The translations under genes and the position numbers were made by a program. A stretch of 23,315 nucleotides of DNA from JAJDNW01 sp039714495 (GTDB taxonomy: Bacteria; Desulfobacterota; Desulfobacteria; Desulfobacterales; B30-G6), in contig JBDLJD010000064.1 of the NCBI GenBank assembly GCA_039714495.1, forward strand, positions 1 to 23,315, written 5' to 3'. A model generated the notes under the pieces. It was not told where the DNA came from. It worked only from the letters and a program-made list of their open reading frames with translations, and ran no database searches. Of this stretch, positions 8,029-16,411 are shown piece by piece (the first letter of the stretch is position 1; every line of letters begins with the position of its first letter).

Positions 8029-9042
8029 ATGAAAGTATTCAAACTATGTCTGGTATTGGTAGCAGTTGTGGCAATGGCAGGCTCGGTAATGGCCGGAACT
8101 CTCGAAGATGTGCGTGCCAAGGGATTTATTCAGGCCGGTGTCAACGGCGACCTCTTTGGTTTCGGTAAACCGGATGAAAAGGGCGTCTGGAAAGGGTTGG
8201 ATGTGGACACGGCCCGCGCGGTTGCCGCCGCCGTATTCGGTGATGCCGACAAAGTCAAATACACGCCGCTGACCGCCAAGACCCGTTTTACCGCACTGCA
8301 GTCCGGTGAGATAGACGTCCTGACCCGTAACTGCACCCAGACCTTGGGACGCGATACGGCTCTGGGCCTTGATTTCTGCCAGGTCAATTACTATGACGGT
8401 CAAGGTTTTCTGATTCCCAAGAAGCTGGGCGTGAAGAGCGCCAAAGAACTGGACGGCGCGACCGTGTGCGTCCTTCCGGGCACTACCACCGAGCTGAACG
8501 TAGCCGACTATTTCCGGGCCAACGGCATGAAGATGAACCCTGTGGTCATCGAAAACACGGCTGAGTTGACCAAGGCCTTTCTGGCCGGCAGATGTGATGT
8601 CCTGACCTCGGACGCCTCCCAGCTGGCAGGGCACCGGGCAACGTTTTCCAATCCCAAAGATTATGAAATCCTGCCGCAAATCATTTCCAAGGAACCTCTT
8701 GCTCCGGCTGTCCGCCACGGCGACAACCAGTGGAAGGATATCGTCAACTACAGCGTAATGACCCTGATCAACGCCGAAGAGCTGGGTATTACGTCCAAGA
8801 ACGTGGATGAGATGCTCAAGAGCAAGGATCCCAGGGTAATGCGTTTTCTGGGCGTTACACCAGGCAACGGCAAGGCCTTAGGGCTCGATGAGAAATTCGC
8901 CTACAACATCATCAAGCAGGTGGGCAACTATGGCGAGATTTTTGAGCGCAATGTAGGGGTCAACACCTTGTTGGGTATTGAACGCGGCATGAATGCACTC
9001 TGGACCAACGGTGGTCTGATGTATTCGCCGCCCTTTAAATAA
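8029..9042 (+). CDS. aapJ: General L-amino-acid ABC transporter, periplasmic binding protein
   Basis: A 337-residue periplasmic solute-binding protein that captures L-amino acids for the AapQMP transporter. The first 22 residues are a Sec signal peptide (MKVFK, hydrophobic core, AGSVMA then G). The mature protein shows the family-3 binding-protein pattern typical of AapJ: TLEDVRAKGFIQAGVNGDLFGF at the N-terminus, KGLDVDTARAVAAAVFGD, TRFTALQSGEIDVLTRNCT, and a C-terminal NYGEIFERNVG...LGIERGMNALWTNGGLMYSPPF. Length is as expected for AapJ (about 340). ATG 8029 is set by the AAAGGAGGG site. It is the first gene of aapJ-Q-M-P. A ~300-bp repeat-rich spacer separates it from aapQ, which may allow the binding protein to be made in excess of the membrane subunits. 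Confidence 0.94.
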   Translation: MKVFKLCLVLVAVVAMAGSVMAGTLEDVRAKGFIQAGVNGDLFGFGKPDEKGVWKGLDVDTARAVAAAVFGDADKVKYTPLTAKTRFTALQSGEIDVLTRNCTQTLGRDTALGLDFCQVNYYDGQGFLIPKKLGVKSAKELDGATVCVLPGTTTELNVADYFRANGMKMNPVVIENTAELTKAFLAGRCDVLTSDASQLAGHRATFSNPKDYEILPQIISKEPLAPAVRHGDNQWKDIVNYSVMTLINAEELGITSKNVDEMLKSKDPRVMRFLGVTPGNGKALGLDEKFAYNIIKQVGNYGEIFERNVGVNTLLGIERGMNALWTNGGLMYSPPFK

Positions 9043-9092
9043 GATGATGATGGCATGACGCTAAAGATAGCGACATGTCGTCCAACTGAATC

Positions 9093-9147
9093 AACCGCAA
9101 AGGCACAAAGGGCACAAGGCATTAGCCTGTGTCCTGCGTGTCTTGGT
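9093..9147. repeat. Imperfect inverted repeat (CAAAGG family)
   Basis: After aapJ, ACCGCAAAGGCACAAAGGGC and further CACAAGGC are followed by the four bases ATTA and an imperfect reverse complement ending CTTGGT. The unit spacing is ~8 bp. It looks like a second family of short-period palindromic spacer element and could act as an mRNA-stabilising hairpin 3' of aapJ. Confidence 0.55.
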
Positions 9148-9198
9148 AAGTCCATATTAGGGCCCTGTTCAGGCTAAGAAGAAAAGAAATTATTTTTC

Positions 9199-9277
9199 AT
9201 CACGAAATCACGAAAGGATGAAACCACGAAATACTTCATAATTCTTTCGTGTTTTTCAAATTTCGTGTTTTCGTGAT
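9199..9277. repeat. Palindromic octad element, copy B (CACGAAAN units)
   Basis: Four left-arm units (CACGAAAT, CACGAAAG, GATGAAAC, CACGAAAT) and an inverted right arm ending TTTCGTGTTTTCGTGAT span 79 bp, matching copies A and C in size and layout. It lies between aapJ and aapQ. Confidence 0.85.
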
Positions 9278-9339
9278 TCTTTTGTAATCCTTCAGTTTGC
9301 ACCACCCGTTTTCAGAATCGATCATTAAAAACAGGAAAA

Positions 9340-10536
9340 ATGCAGCCAAACCCCGAAACACCATCAAAGGACTCGCCCCCCCCGGCGGTTCCGTTTTATT
9401 ACGACCCCAAGAAACGGGCCATTCTTTTTCAGATTGTCACGGTCCTGATGCTGGGACTGCTGGCGTTTTACCTTCTGTCCAACACACTGGCCAACCTCGA
9501 AAAACAGTCCATTGCCACCGGCATCGGTTTCCTGCAGAAAGAAGCGGCCTTCGAAATCGGCGAAACCCCCATCGAGTATTCAGCTGCCGACACCTACGGC
9601 CGGGCCCTGGTGGTTGGGTTTCTGAACACCCTGATCGTATCTTTTATCGGGATTGCCATCACCATCGTGCTGGGCACCCTCATCGGCATCGCCAGGCTTT
9701 CTTCCAACTGGCTGGTGTCAAAATTGGCAGCGGGGTACATCGAGGTGCTACAGGATATCCCGGTCCTTTTGCAGTTGTTCTTCTGGTATGCCTTTTTTTA
9801 CAATATCCTGCCCGCCCCCAGGCAGGCGCTCTCACCCATCACCGGCGTGTTTTTGAGCAACCGCGGGCTGGTATTTGCCATACCCGAAGCCCATCCAGCG
9901 TATAAATACATGGCCCTTGCAACAGTACTGGCCTGTGTGGTTATTTACATGATGCGCCGCTGGGCGCGCACCCGGCAGGCCAAAACAGGTCAGCCCTTTC
10001 CGGTTGTTAGGGTATCTTTAGTCGTTCTGATCGGTTTTCCTTTGTTGACCTGGGCGTTGGGGGGGGCGCCCACGGCCATGAACGTTCCGGCCCTCAAAGG
10101 GTTCAATTTCCAGGGCGGGATGAATATCAGCCCTGAATTTACCGCGCTGCTGCTGGGCCTGATCCTCTATACCGCGGCCTATGTGGCGGAGGTGGTTCGG
10201 GCGGGAATCCAGTCGGTCAACAAGGGGCAGACCGAGGCAGCTAAGTCGCTGGGGCTTCAGCCGGGACTGGTCCTGAACCTGGTGGTGCTGCCCCAGGCCC
10301 TCCGGGTCATCATACCCCCGTTGACCAGTCAGATGTTGAATTTGACCAAAAACAGCTCCCTGGCGGTGGCCATCGGCTATCCCGACTTCGTTTCCGTGGC
10401 CGGCACCACCATTAACCAGACCGGTCAGGCTATCGAGGGGGTGGCCTTGATGATGATCGTTTACCTGACCTTGAGCCTGCTCACCTCCGCCTTCATGAAC
10501 TGGTACAACAAGAAGACGAAACTGGTGGAGAGGTAG
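9340..10536 (+). CDS. aapQ: General L-amino-acid ABC transporter, permease AapQ
   Basis: A 398-residue inner-membrane permease. A cytoplasmic N-terminus (about 1-28) leads into membrane helices at about 28-49 and 88-118, a middle region with a helix near 190-204 and another near 224-240, and a C-terminal group from about 266 onward. The His/Glu/Gln-type permease domain carries the EAA loop EAAKSLGLQPGLVL (299-312) followed by LPQALRVIIPP, which docks with the AapP ATPase. The long first half and the loop before the EAA domain distinguish AapQ from ordinary ~220-residue amino-acid permeases; length matches AapQ (~400). AGGA four bases before ATG 9340 supports the start. It should pair with AapM in the heterodimeric channel. 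Confidence 0.93.
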   Translation: MQPNPETPSKDSPPPAVPFYYDPKKRAILFQIVTVLMLGLLAFYLLSNTLANLEKQSIATGIGFLQKEAAFEIGETPIEYSAADTYGRALVVGFLNTLIVSFIGIAITIVLGTLIGIARLSSNWLVSKLAAGYIEVLQDIPVLLQLFFWYAFFYNILPAPRQALSPITGVFLSNRGLVFAIPEAHPAYKYMALATVLACVVIYMMRRWARTRQAKTGQPFPVVRVSLVVLIGFPLLTWALGGAPTAMNVPALKGFNFQGGMNISPEFTALLLGLILYTAAYVAEVVRAGIQSVNKGQTEAAKSLGLQPGLVLNLVVLPQALRVIIPPLTSQMLNLTKNSSLAVAIGYPDFVSVAGTTINQTGQAIEGVALMMIVYLTLSLLTSAFMNWYNKKTKLVER

Positions 10537-10603
10537 TAATACATAGATCTGCGCACAAGGCCATATCAGTGCAACAAAATTAAGTTGAATACTTTCTACC
10601 ACA

Positions 10604-10760
10604 GGTCATTTAAGGTCATTTGCGCTGACGCGCGTAATTAATGGTCATTACGCTTCGCTGTCATTTGTTGTAGCAAATAGCCTTCGGCCGAGCGCGACAA
10701 TAAATTACGCCCGAAGGGCTAATCACGTGCGAAGCACAAATTACACCGAAGGTAAATGAC
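10604..10760. repeat. Nested-hairpin repeat element between aapQ and aapM
   Basis: A ~155-bp block bounded by GGTCATTT-type termini (10604-10621) and the inverted GGTAAATGAC (10751-10760). It contains several compact hairpins with GAA or TTC loops: GCC TTC GGC near 10680, GCCC GAA GGGC near 10709-10719 and GTGC GAA GCAC near 10728-10738. TAATTACGC-like strings recur in both orientations. It resembles a REP/BIME-type composite and has no coding potential. The rest of the 10537-10798 spacer shows no other feature. Confidence 0.7.
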
Positions 10761-10798
10761 AGGGAAAAACAGGCATCCTATTAGAAAGTCGTCGATAG

Positions 10799-11893
10799 AT
10801 GAACGATAAAAACAGAACAGAATTGGATAACGTTGTTAAACCACCGGTCACCAGCGTGGGTGTCCTGGGGTGGATCAGAGCTAATCTGTTCAACAGCTGG
10901 TTCAACTCCATCCTGACATTATTAACGCTGCTGCTTATGTGGAAGATCATTCCGCCATTTGTGAACTGGGCCTTCATCGACAGCCTGTGGTACTCTAGCA
11001 GCGCCGAGTGCCGGGAAATCGAAGGGGCCTGCTGGTCCGTTATACCCTCCAACCTGCGTTTCATGCTCTTTGGTTTCTACCCCTACGATCAGCAGTGGCG
11101 GCCCTTTTTAGCTATAATTCTTCTGATCGGCCTGCTTTTCTACAGCCGGAATCGGGCCCACTGGAAGACGTCTTTGTTGTATGGCTGGTTGATCGGCCTG
11201 GTGGTGATGGGGCTGCTTATGAAGGGCGGCATTCCCGGACTTAAACCGGTGGAGAGCACCCAGTGGGGCGGATTGCCCCTGACACTGCTGCTGTCTGTGT
11301 TCGGCCTGGCTGCGGCATATCCTCTGGGAGTGATACTTGCCTTGGGAAGGCAGTCTGAAATGCCTGCCATCAAGTCGATTTGCATCATATACATCGAGAT
11401 GATCCGGGGGGTACCCCTGATTACCCTTCTTTTCATGTCCTCTATTGTTTTTCCGTTGTTTCTGCCGGAAGGCATGACTGTCAATCCCATCCTGCGTGCT
11501 CAGGTGGCCATCATCATGTTCACCGCTGCCTATATCGCCGAGGTGGTGCGGGGCGGTCTGCAGGGTATGTCCACGGGGCAGTTCGAGGCCGCTGAATCCC
11601 TGGGCCTCAATTACTATCAGACCATGCGTCTGGTGATTCTGCCGCAGGCATTGAAAATCGTCATCCCGCCGACCGTCAGTCAGCTGATCTCGGCCCTGAA
11701 AGACACGTCGCTGGTGGTGATCATCGCCCTGTATGATATTCTGAAGACCACCCAGTCCACCCTTTCTAATCCAGAGTGGATGGCCTATTCTTCGGAGGCA
11801 TACTTTTTTGTGGCCCTGATATATTTTGCCTGCTGCTATTTCATGTCCAGTTACAGCCGGCGCCTGGAGGAGGAACTGGATACAGGGCTATAA
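10799..11893 (+). CDS. aapM: General L-amino-acid ABC transporter, permease AapM
   Basis: A 364-residue inner-membrane permease and partner of AapQ. Helices are visible at about 36-51, 102-116, 126-141, 158-182, 208-222, 235-250 and 330-349. The conserved cytoplasmic loop is EAAESLGLNYYQTM (263-276) followed by LPQALKIVIPP. A Cys-containing periplasmic insert (AECREIEGACW, 69-79) and the long N-terminal half are typical of AapM. ATG 10799 gives a normal N-terminus but has no clear Shine-Dalgarno sequence. The stop TAA is inside the left arm of a hairpin. It is separated from aapQ by a ~260-bp spacer that holds a repeat element, so expression of the two permease halves may be uncoupled. Confidence 0.93.
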   Translation: MNDKNRTELDNVVKPPVTSVGVLGWIRANLFNSWFNSILTLLTLLLMWKIIPPFVNWAFIDSLWYSSSAECREIEGACWSVIPSNLRFMLFGFYPYDQQWRPFLAIILLIGLLFYSRNRAHWKTSLLYGWLIGLVVMGLLMKGGIPGLKPVESTQWGGLPLTLLLSVFGLAAAYPLGVILALGRQSEMPAIKSICIIYIEMIRGVPLITLLFMSSIVFPLFLPEGMTVNPILRAQVAIIMFTAAYIAEVVRGGLQGMSTGQFEAAESLGLNYYQTMRLVILPQALKIVIPPTVSQLISALKDTSLVVIIALYDILKTTQSTLSNPEWMAYSSEAYFFVALIYFACCYFMSSYSRRLEEELDTGL

Positions 11894-11964
11894 TATCGCC
11901 TGGGGGCGATATTATTCAACGCGACTTCGTCGCTAAAATAATCCTTCTATTCAACACAGAAGGA
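11890..11964. repeat. Three consecutive hairpins between aapM and aapP
   Basis: A perfect 11-bp stem (11890-11900/11905-11915, loop TGGG) starts at the aapM stop codon. It is followed by GCGAC TTC GTCGC (11921-11933) and TCCTTCT...AGAAGGA (11942-11948/11958-11964). The first lacks a T-run directly after it, so a role in mRNA processing or partial attenuation is more likely than full termination. AAGGTG before ATG 11981 serves aapP. Confidence 0.6.
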
Positions 11965-11980
11965 CTATGAAGGTGCAGTA

Positions 11981-12757
11981 ATGAATAAAAAGACAGCCGT
12001 TGCCGTTAAAGACAAGCTTTCGGATGATGCCATCATTGAAATTACCGGTATGCACAAATGGTTCGGCGAATTTCACGTGCTGCAGGACATCAATCTGACC
12101 GTCCAGAAAAAGGAGCGGATTGTCATCTGCGGTCCGTCGGGATCCGGCAAATCGACCCTCATCCGCTGCATCAACCGGCTCGAGGAGCACCAGCGCGGCA
12201 GCATTGTGGTGGACGGCATCGCGTTGACCAACGACATCAAGAATATTGAAAAAATCAGGGCTGAAGTGGGCATGGTGTTTCAGCACTTCAACCTGTTCCC
12301 GCATCTCACCATCGTGGAGAACCTCACCCTGGGGCCTATCTGGGTGCGCAAAATACCCAAGAAGGAAGCCGAGGAAACCGCCATGTATTACCTCGAGAAG
12401 GTCCAGATCGCCGAACAGGCCCAGAAATTTCCAGGTCAGCTGTCAGGCGGGCAGCAGCAGCGGGTCGCCATTGCCAGAAGCCTGTGCATGGCGCCCAAGG
12501 TCATGCTCTTCGACGAACCGACCTCAGCGCTCGATCCTGAAATGATCAAGGAGGTTCTGGATGTCATGATCGACCTGGCGCGGGAGGGGATGACCATGCT
12601 GGTGGTTACCCATGAGATGGGCTTTGCCAAAAGTGTGGCCCACCGGGTCCTGTTCATGGATTACGGCCAGATCGTGGAGCAGAACACGCCGGAAGAATTT
12701 TTTGACAACCCTAAACACGACCGCACCAAACTATTTCTGAGCCAGATCCTACACTGA
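11981..12757 (+). CDS. aapP: General L-amino-acid ABC transporter, ATP-binding protein
   Basis: A 258-residue ABC ATPase that powers AapJQM. Motifs are in order: Walker A GPSGSGKST (51-59), Q-loop Q101 in VFQHFNLFPHLT, signature LSGGQQQR (154-161), Walker B VMLFDEP (174-180), D-loop SALDPE and switch H211 in VVTHEMG. The sequence is very close in style to the polar-amino-acid (GlnQ/HisP/AapP) family. The start at ATG 11981 is supported by AAGGTG five bases upstream; it gives a short family-typical N-terminal extension before the ABC fold. A FabH-like gene begins 5 bp after its stop and is presumably co-transcribed. Confidence 0.96.
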   Translation: MNKKTAVAVKDKLSDDAIIEITGMHKWFGEFHVLQDINLTVQKKERIVICGPSGSGKSTLIRCINRLEEHQRGSIVVDGIALTNDIKNIEKIRAEVGMVFQHFNLFPHLTIVENLTLGPIWVRKIPKKEAEETAMYYLEKVQIAEQAQKFPGQLSGGQQQRVAIARSLCMAPKVMLFDEPTSALDPEMIKEVLDVMIDLAREGMTMLVVTHEMGFAKSVAHRVLFMDYGQIVEQNTPEEFFDNPKHDRTKLFLSQILH

Positions 12758-12762
12758 TACTT

Positions 12763-13770
12763 ATGAAACGATCAATTATAAAAAGCACTGGCAGGTATTT
12801 ACCCGGTAGACATGTTCCCAACGCAGAGCTATGCGATTTGATGGAAACATCGAGTGATTGGATTGTGCAGCGCACAGGTATCGAAGCCAGGTACTGGGTT
12901 GGCAAAGGTGAGGACGTCGGGACGTCTGACCTAGCCTACGAGGCTTCAATCATAGCAATGGAAAGAGCGGGCTGGAATCCCGAGGACTTGGATTTAATTG
13001 TATTTGCTACCATGACCCCCGACGTGAATGTGCCGGGTTCGGGAGCATTCCTGCAAAACCGATTGGGTGCGAAAATGGTGCCTGCTCTCGATATCCGCCA
13101 GCAATGCACTGGATTTTTGCATGGGCTGGAAATCTGCGATGCCTATATCAGGGGCGAAAAAGCACAGAAGATCCTGCTGGTAGGCGCTGAATTTCAAAGC
13201 CGATACTTGGAACTAACGACTGAAAACCGCGATACTGCGGTGATTTTTGCAGATGGTGCCGGTGCTGTTTGCATTGAAGGTGTTGAATCCAGTAATGACA
13301 TGGGAATCATAGCATCAATTCTCCATGCTGACGGAAAATATTCAGGTGCCTTGCGGGTTGGAATGCCGGCCCGAAAATCCGGTTATGCAATTAGTCCAAC
13401 CGTAATAGAAAACAAGGAATATTTTCCTTATATGGACGGAAAAACAGTATTCAAATTGGCTGTAACCCGCCTGCCAAAGGTAGCTGCGGAGCTGTTGGAA
13501 AAAGCAAACATGAAAATTGAAGATGTAGATATGGTAATTCCCCATCAGGCAAATCTAAGAATAAACGAAGCTTTCAGGGAACGGATGAATATTCCGGAAG
13601 AAAAAATATATAACAATATTCAGCGATATGGAAATACAACGGCGGCCACAATTCCCATAGCACTTGACGAACTAATGGAAAAAAATATGCTGAAACCAAA
13701 GGATACCATCATGTTCATTGGTTTAGGGGCTGGCTTGACATGGGGTGGCGTGGTTTATGTCTGTAAATAG
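12763..13770 (+). CDS. 3-oxoacyl-ACP synthase III (FabH-like ketosynthase)
   Basis: A 335-residue thiolase-fold condensing enzyme. It contains the KAS III catalytic triad: C115 in DIRQQCTGFLHG, H261 in IPHQANLRI and N291 in RYGNTTAATIPIAL, plus the FADGAGAV turn and the C-terminal GLGAGLTWGG motif. KAS III enzymes condense an acyl-CoA starter with malonyl-ACP. Relatives such as PqsD- or DarB-like proteins use other acceptors, so the substrate here is unknown and I give no symbol. It starts 5 bp after aapP without its own clear Shine-Dalgarno sequence, which suggests co-transcription. Its base composition is unlike its neighbours: sampled 60-base lines are 30-48% GC against ~60% in aapP, with many AAA and ATA codons, pointing to a separate origin. 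It converges on the oxidoreductase genes with only 6 bp between stops. Confidence 0.88.
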   Translation: MKRSIIKSTGRYLPGRHVPNAELCDLMETSSDWIVQRTGIEARYWVGKGEDVGTSDLAYEASIIAMERAGWNPEDLDLIVFATMTPDVNVPGSGAFLQNRLGAKMVPALDIRQQCTGFLHGLEICDAYIRGEKAQKILLVGAEFQSRYLELTTENRDTAVIFADGAGAVCIEGVESSNDMGIIASILHADGKYSGALRVGMPARKSGYAISPTVIENKEYFPYMDGKTVFKLAVTRLPKVAAELLEKANMKIEDVDMVIPHQANLRINEAFRERMNIPEEKIYNNIQRYGNTTAATIPIALDELMEKNMLKPKDTIMFIGLGAGLTWGGVVYVCK

Positions 13771-13776
13771 AGGCGG

Positions 13777-15087
13777 TTATTGTGAGCTCACTCCTGGTTC
13801 GGACGCTTTTTCCAAAAGGGCGAGTGCCTTTTCCAGCACCCCTTCCTTAAACCGTATGCCCAGGGCCTCTCGCAGCATCTCCATCGAAATGACGGTATTT
13901 AAACCGGCCAATATCGCCAGGGCAGCCAAGGCCCTGTCCGGTGCCTTGATTTTCTGGGATTGAAAATCAACGGTGAGGATCCTGCCGTTACACTCGGGGA
14001 TAGGGACGTCACTGGCCTTGATGACCATGGTGTCCGCTGTCAAGGATGCAAACAATTCCCGGCGACGCGCCACCCCTTCGGGGCCGAGCACCATAACCAC
14101 ATTCGGGATGTCGATGCCGGTGTAGCCGATGGCATCCGAAGACAAAATCACCTCACTCACGGAATGCCCCCGCAGGACGGTGATGGGATAGTCGTTTTTC
14201 TGGGCCGTATTCAGACCGGCAGTCAGGCCGGCATAGCAGAGGATTTCACCGCCGGTCACGATTCTCTGGCCCGCTCCCCCCAGGATCATGACCCCGATTC
14301 TATTGGCAGAGGGGGCGGGGAACCGCTTTTCGATTCTAAATGGGTGTTCCTGGGAAGGCGCCTGCGAAGCCTGGGCGCGGTACTGCTCGCCGTATTCGTC
14401 GCGGCGGTTGGCTTCCACCGGCCCTGTGAGGGCCGGCAAAGCGGATATGGCCGCCTTGATGGACTTCGGGGTAAGCCGGTTCTTCTTGGTGTAGCGGCCC
14501 GGGCACACCCCCCACAGATCCATTACTGAAAAGCCTTTGAAGCGGATGGCCTTTTCAATGACCTGGGCCAGGTCTTTGTCATAAACAGATCCCCGGGAAA
14601 CATAGCCGGCGCCGGCTGCCGCAACTACCGGCCCCACGTCCATGGGTTTTTCTATCCGGTTTAAAAAACCTGAACCCACGACGGCATCCTGCGGTGTTGT
14701 CGAGGAGAACTGTCCGCCCGTCATGCCGTAGTTGAAATTGTTGAGTACCAGAAGGGTCAGGTCGATGTTGCGGCGGCAGGTGCTCAAAAGATGGGCCCCG
14801 CCGATACCCAGGCCGCCGTCTCCCATGGTGACGATCACCGTGAGCTCCGGCCGGGCCAGCTTGATGCCGGTGGCATAGGTCAATGCTCTTCCGTGAAGTC
14901 CGTGAAAGGCATGCGTGTTGAAAAAGGTGTCGAAAAGGCCTGAGCAGCCGATGTCGCTGACCATGACGATATCGCTGCCCTGAAGCTGCAGGTTGTCGAC
15001 GGCCTTGTCCAGCGCCCGGGTGACGGTTTCATGGGCACACCCCGGACAGAATACGGGTGGTCTGTTTTTATTGAGCAGGCTGGGCAT
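13777..15087 (-). CDS. 2-oxoacid:ferredoxin oxidoreductase, fused beta-gamma subunit
   Basis: A 436-residue protein joining two subunits that are often separate. Residues ~8-205 are the thiamine-diphosphate (beta) domain: CPGC (14-17), C48 and C195 can ligate a [4Fe-4S] cluster, and GDG (89-91) plus NN (116-117) with GMTGGQ is the TPP/Mg motif. After a linker (about 215-260), residues ~262-420 are a KorC-type gamma domain beginning RIGVMILGGAGQR, with TGGEILCYAGL and RGHSVSEVILSS. The enzyme decarboxylates a 2-oxoacid (2-oxoglutarate, or a branched-chain or aromatic oxoacid) to an acyl-CoA, reducing ferredoxin. Its start overlaps the alpha gene stop by 20 bp, a mark of coupled translation. 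No delta (ferredoxin) gene is adjacent. Substrate cannot be told from sequence. Confidence 0.92.
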   Translation of the reverse strand: MPSLLNKNRPPVFCPGCAHETVTRALDKAVDNLQLQGSDIVMVSDIGCSGLFDTFFNTHAFHGLHGRALTYATGIKLARPELTVIVTMGDGGLGIGGAHLLSTCRRNIDLTLLVLNNFNYGMTGGQFSSTTPQDAVVGSGFLNRIEKPMDVGPVVAAAGAGYVSRGSVYDKDLAQVIEKAIRFKGFSVMDLWGVCPGRYTKKNRLTPKSIKAAISALPALTGPVEANRRDEYGEQYRAQASQAPSQEHPFRIEKRFPAPSANRIGVMILGGAGQRIVTGGEILCYAGLTAGLNTAQKNDYPITVLRGHSVSEVILSSDAIGYTGIDIPNVVMVLGPEGVARRRELFASLTADTMVIKASDVPIPECNGRILTVDFQSQKIKAPDRALAALAILAGLNTVISMEMLREALGIRFKEGVLEKALALLEKASEPGVSSQ

Positions 15088-16198
15088 GGGACAGCGCCTC
15101 CTTGATACTGGTGGGGGTTATCAGGTTACCGTCCATTAGGCCGTAAAAGATCACGGGTTTGTCGTCCACAACCCTCTGGATTTCTCTTACATACTGGCCC
15201 ATGTTCATTTCGACCACTACAATTTTGCCGAACTTTTTGGCAATCTTCCGTATGCTGTTTTCCGGGACAGGCCAGAGGGTTTTCAGGACAAGGTGGGCCA
15301 CCCGCGTACCATGGGCTTCCAAACCGGCAAGGGCGGTCCTGGCGGCCCGGGACGTCACGCCGTAGGTGATCAACAGGGTGTCGGTGTCAGCATCGTAAAA
15401 GTCATAAAAGGAAAAGTCATCCACGCTTGATTTCAGCTTGTTTGCCAGCCGGCTCTGATTACGGGCAATGGCCTCCCGGTCTACGGTGATGTATCCGTCC
15501 GGACCGTGGGTCGAAGAGGTCTGGCGTACGACCTGCGGCCCTCCGATGGGCAGGTAATCCGGTGCCGAACGGTCATCCCTGGCGGAAAATGGGAGAAAGG
15601 GCGCATCCGACGTGTAAGGGGTCCGGTCGATTATCTCCGGCAGGGTTACCGCATCCATGTCGAAACTTTCCTTGGTCATGCCGGTTTCCTTGTTGCTGGC
15701 GATGAATACCGGGCACCGCAGGGTTTCCGCCAGGTTAAAGGCATGGGCCGTCAATAGGTAACAATCCACGGCGTCAACCGGCGCCAGGACGACCACCGGG
15801 AGGCCACCGGTGCTGCCCCAGCGCAGAAACTGTATGTCACCGTCCGCGCCCCGTGTGGCGGAGCCGGTGGAGGGGCCCAGGCGCTGCACGTCTACAATTA
15901 CCATGGGGATTTCGCTGCCGATGGCAAACGAAATATTTTCGCTGTAGAGGCTGATGCCGGGGCCGGAAGTGGCGGTCAGGACCTTCATGCCGGCCATGGA
16001 AGCACCCAGACAGAAACCCATGGAGGCGATTTCATCTTCCCCCTGGATGCAGATGCCGCCGGCAGGAGGCAGCAGCTTCAGCATGGTGTTCAGAATCGTC
16101 GTGGCCGGTGTGATCGGATAGCCGGCAAAAAATCGGCAACCTGCCCGAAAGGCACCCCAGGCGATTGCTTCGTTGCCTTCCATAAAATTGAGTCCCAT
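15068..16198 (-). CDS. 2-oxoacid:ferredoxin oxidoreductase, alpha subunit (KorA-like)
   Basis: A 376-residue pyrimidine-binding subunit, partner of the fused beta-gamma protein. It opens with the family motif GNEAIAWGAFRAGCRFFAGY followed by PITPATTI. It also has QGEDEIASMG, TSGPGISLYSENISFA and the VDVQRLGPSTG stretch with a GADGD segment, all typical of KorA/VorA. The C-terminal third is the transketolase-C-like domain (TLLITYGVTSRAARTAL, LKTLWPVPE). Length is normal for KorA (~375). AAAGGA lies eight bases before ATG 16198, supporting this start. It is first in a two-gene operon transcribed from a good promoter at 16268-16296, divergent from der. Confidence 0.93.
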   Translation of the reverse strand: MGLNFMEGNEAIAWGAFRAGCRFFAGYPITPATTILNTMLKLLPPAGGICIQGEDEIASMGFCLGASMAGMKVLTATSGPGISLYSENISFAIGSEIPMVIVDVQRLGPSTGSATRGADGDIQFLRWGSTGGLPVVVLAPVDAVDCYLLTAHAFNLAETLRCPVFIASNKETGMTKESFDMDAVTLPEIIDRTPYTSDAPFLPFSARDDRSAPDYLPIGGPQVVRQTSSTHGPDGYITVDREAIARNQSRLANKLKSSVDDFSFYDFYDADTDTLLITYGVTSRAARTALAGLEAHGTRVAHLVLKTLWPVPENSIRKIAKKFGKIVVVEMNMGQYVREIQRVVDDKPVIFYGLMDGNLITPTSIKEALSHAQPAQ

Positions 16199-16267
16199 AT
16201 CATTTTCCTTTTTGCATGCACCCGCGTGCCAGTACGCAACTGGGCATAGATTTCCGCTTGATTGATT

Positions 16268-16296
16268 CTTTTACAGAAAATACGGGAAAATGTGAA
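16268..16296 (-). promoter_or_regulatory. Sigma-70-type promoter of the oxidoreductase operon
   Basis: On the minus strand, TTCACA (16296-16291, 5 of 6 to consensus) and TAAAAG (16273-16268, 4 of 6) are 17 bases apart and lie ~70 bases upstream of the alpha-subunit start. It is the only well-spaced pair in the divergent region. For der, a -10-like TATATT (16327-16332) and TATAAA (16352-16357) are seen without a matching -35; an AGGTCA...TGACCT inverted repeat (16336-16341/16372-16377) flanks the second. Confidence 0.5.
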
Positions 16297-16411
16297 GAAA
16301 ATATTTTAATTTCATTCGTAATTTAGTATATTTAAAGGTCAGGAATCGGCCTATAAATTAATGCGTGATTTTGACCTGAAACTATCAGATTTTGAAGAAT
16401 AGTTGACTAAA

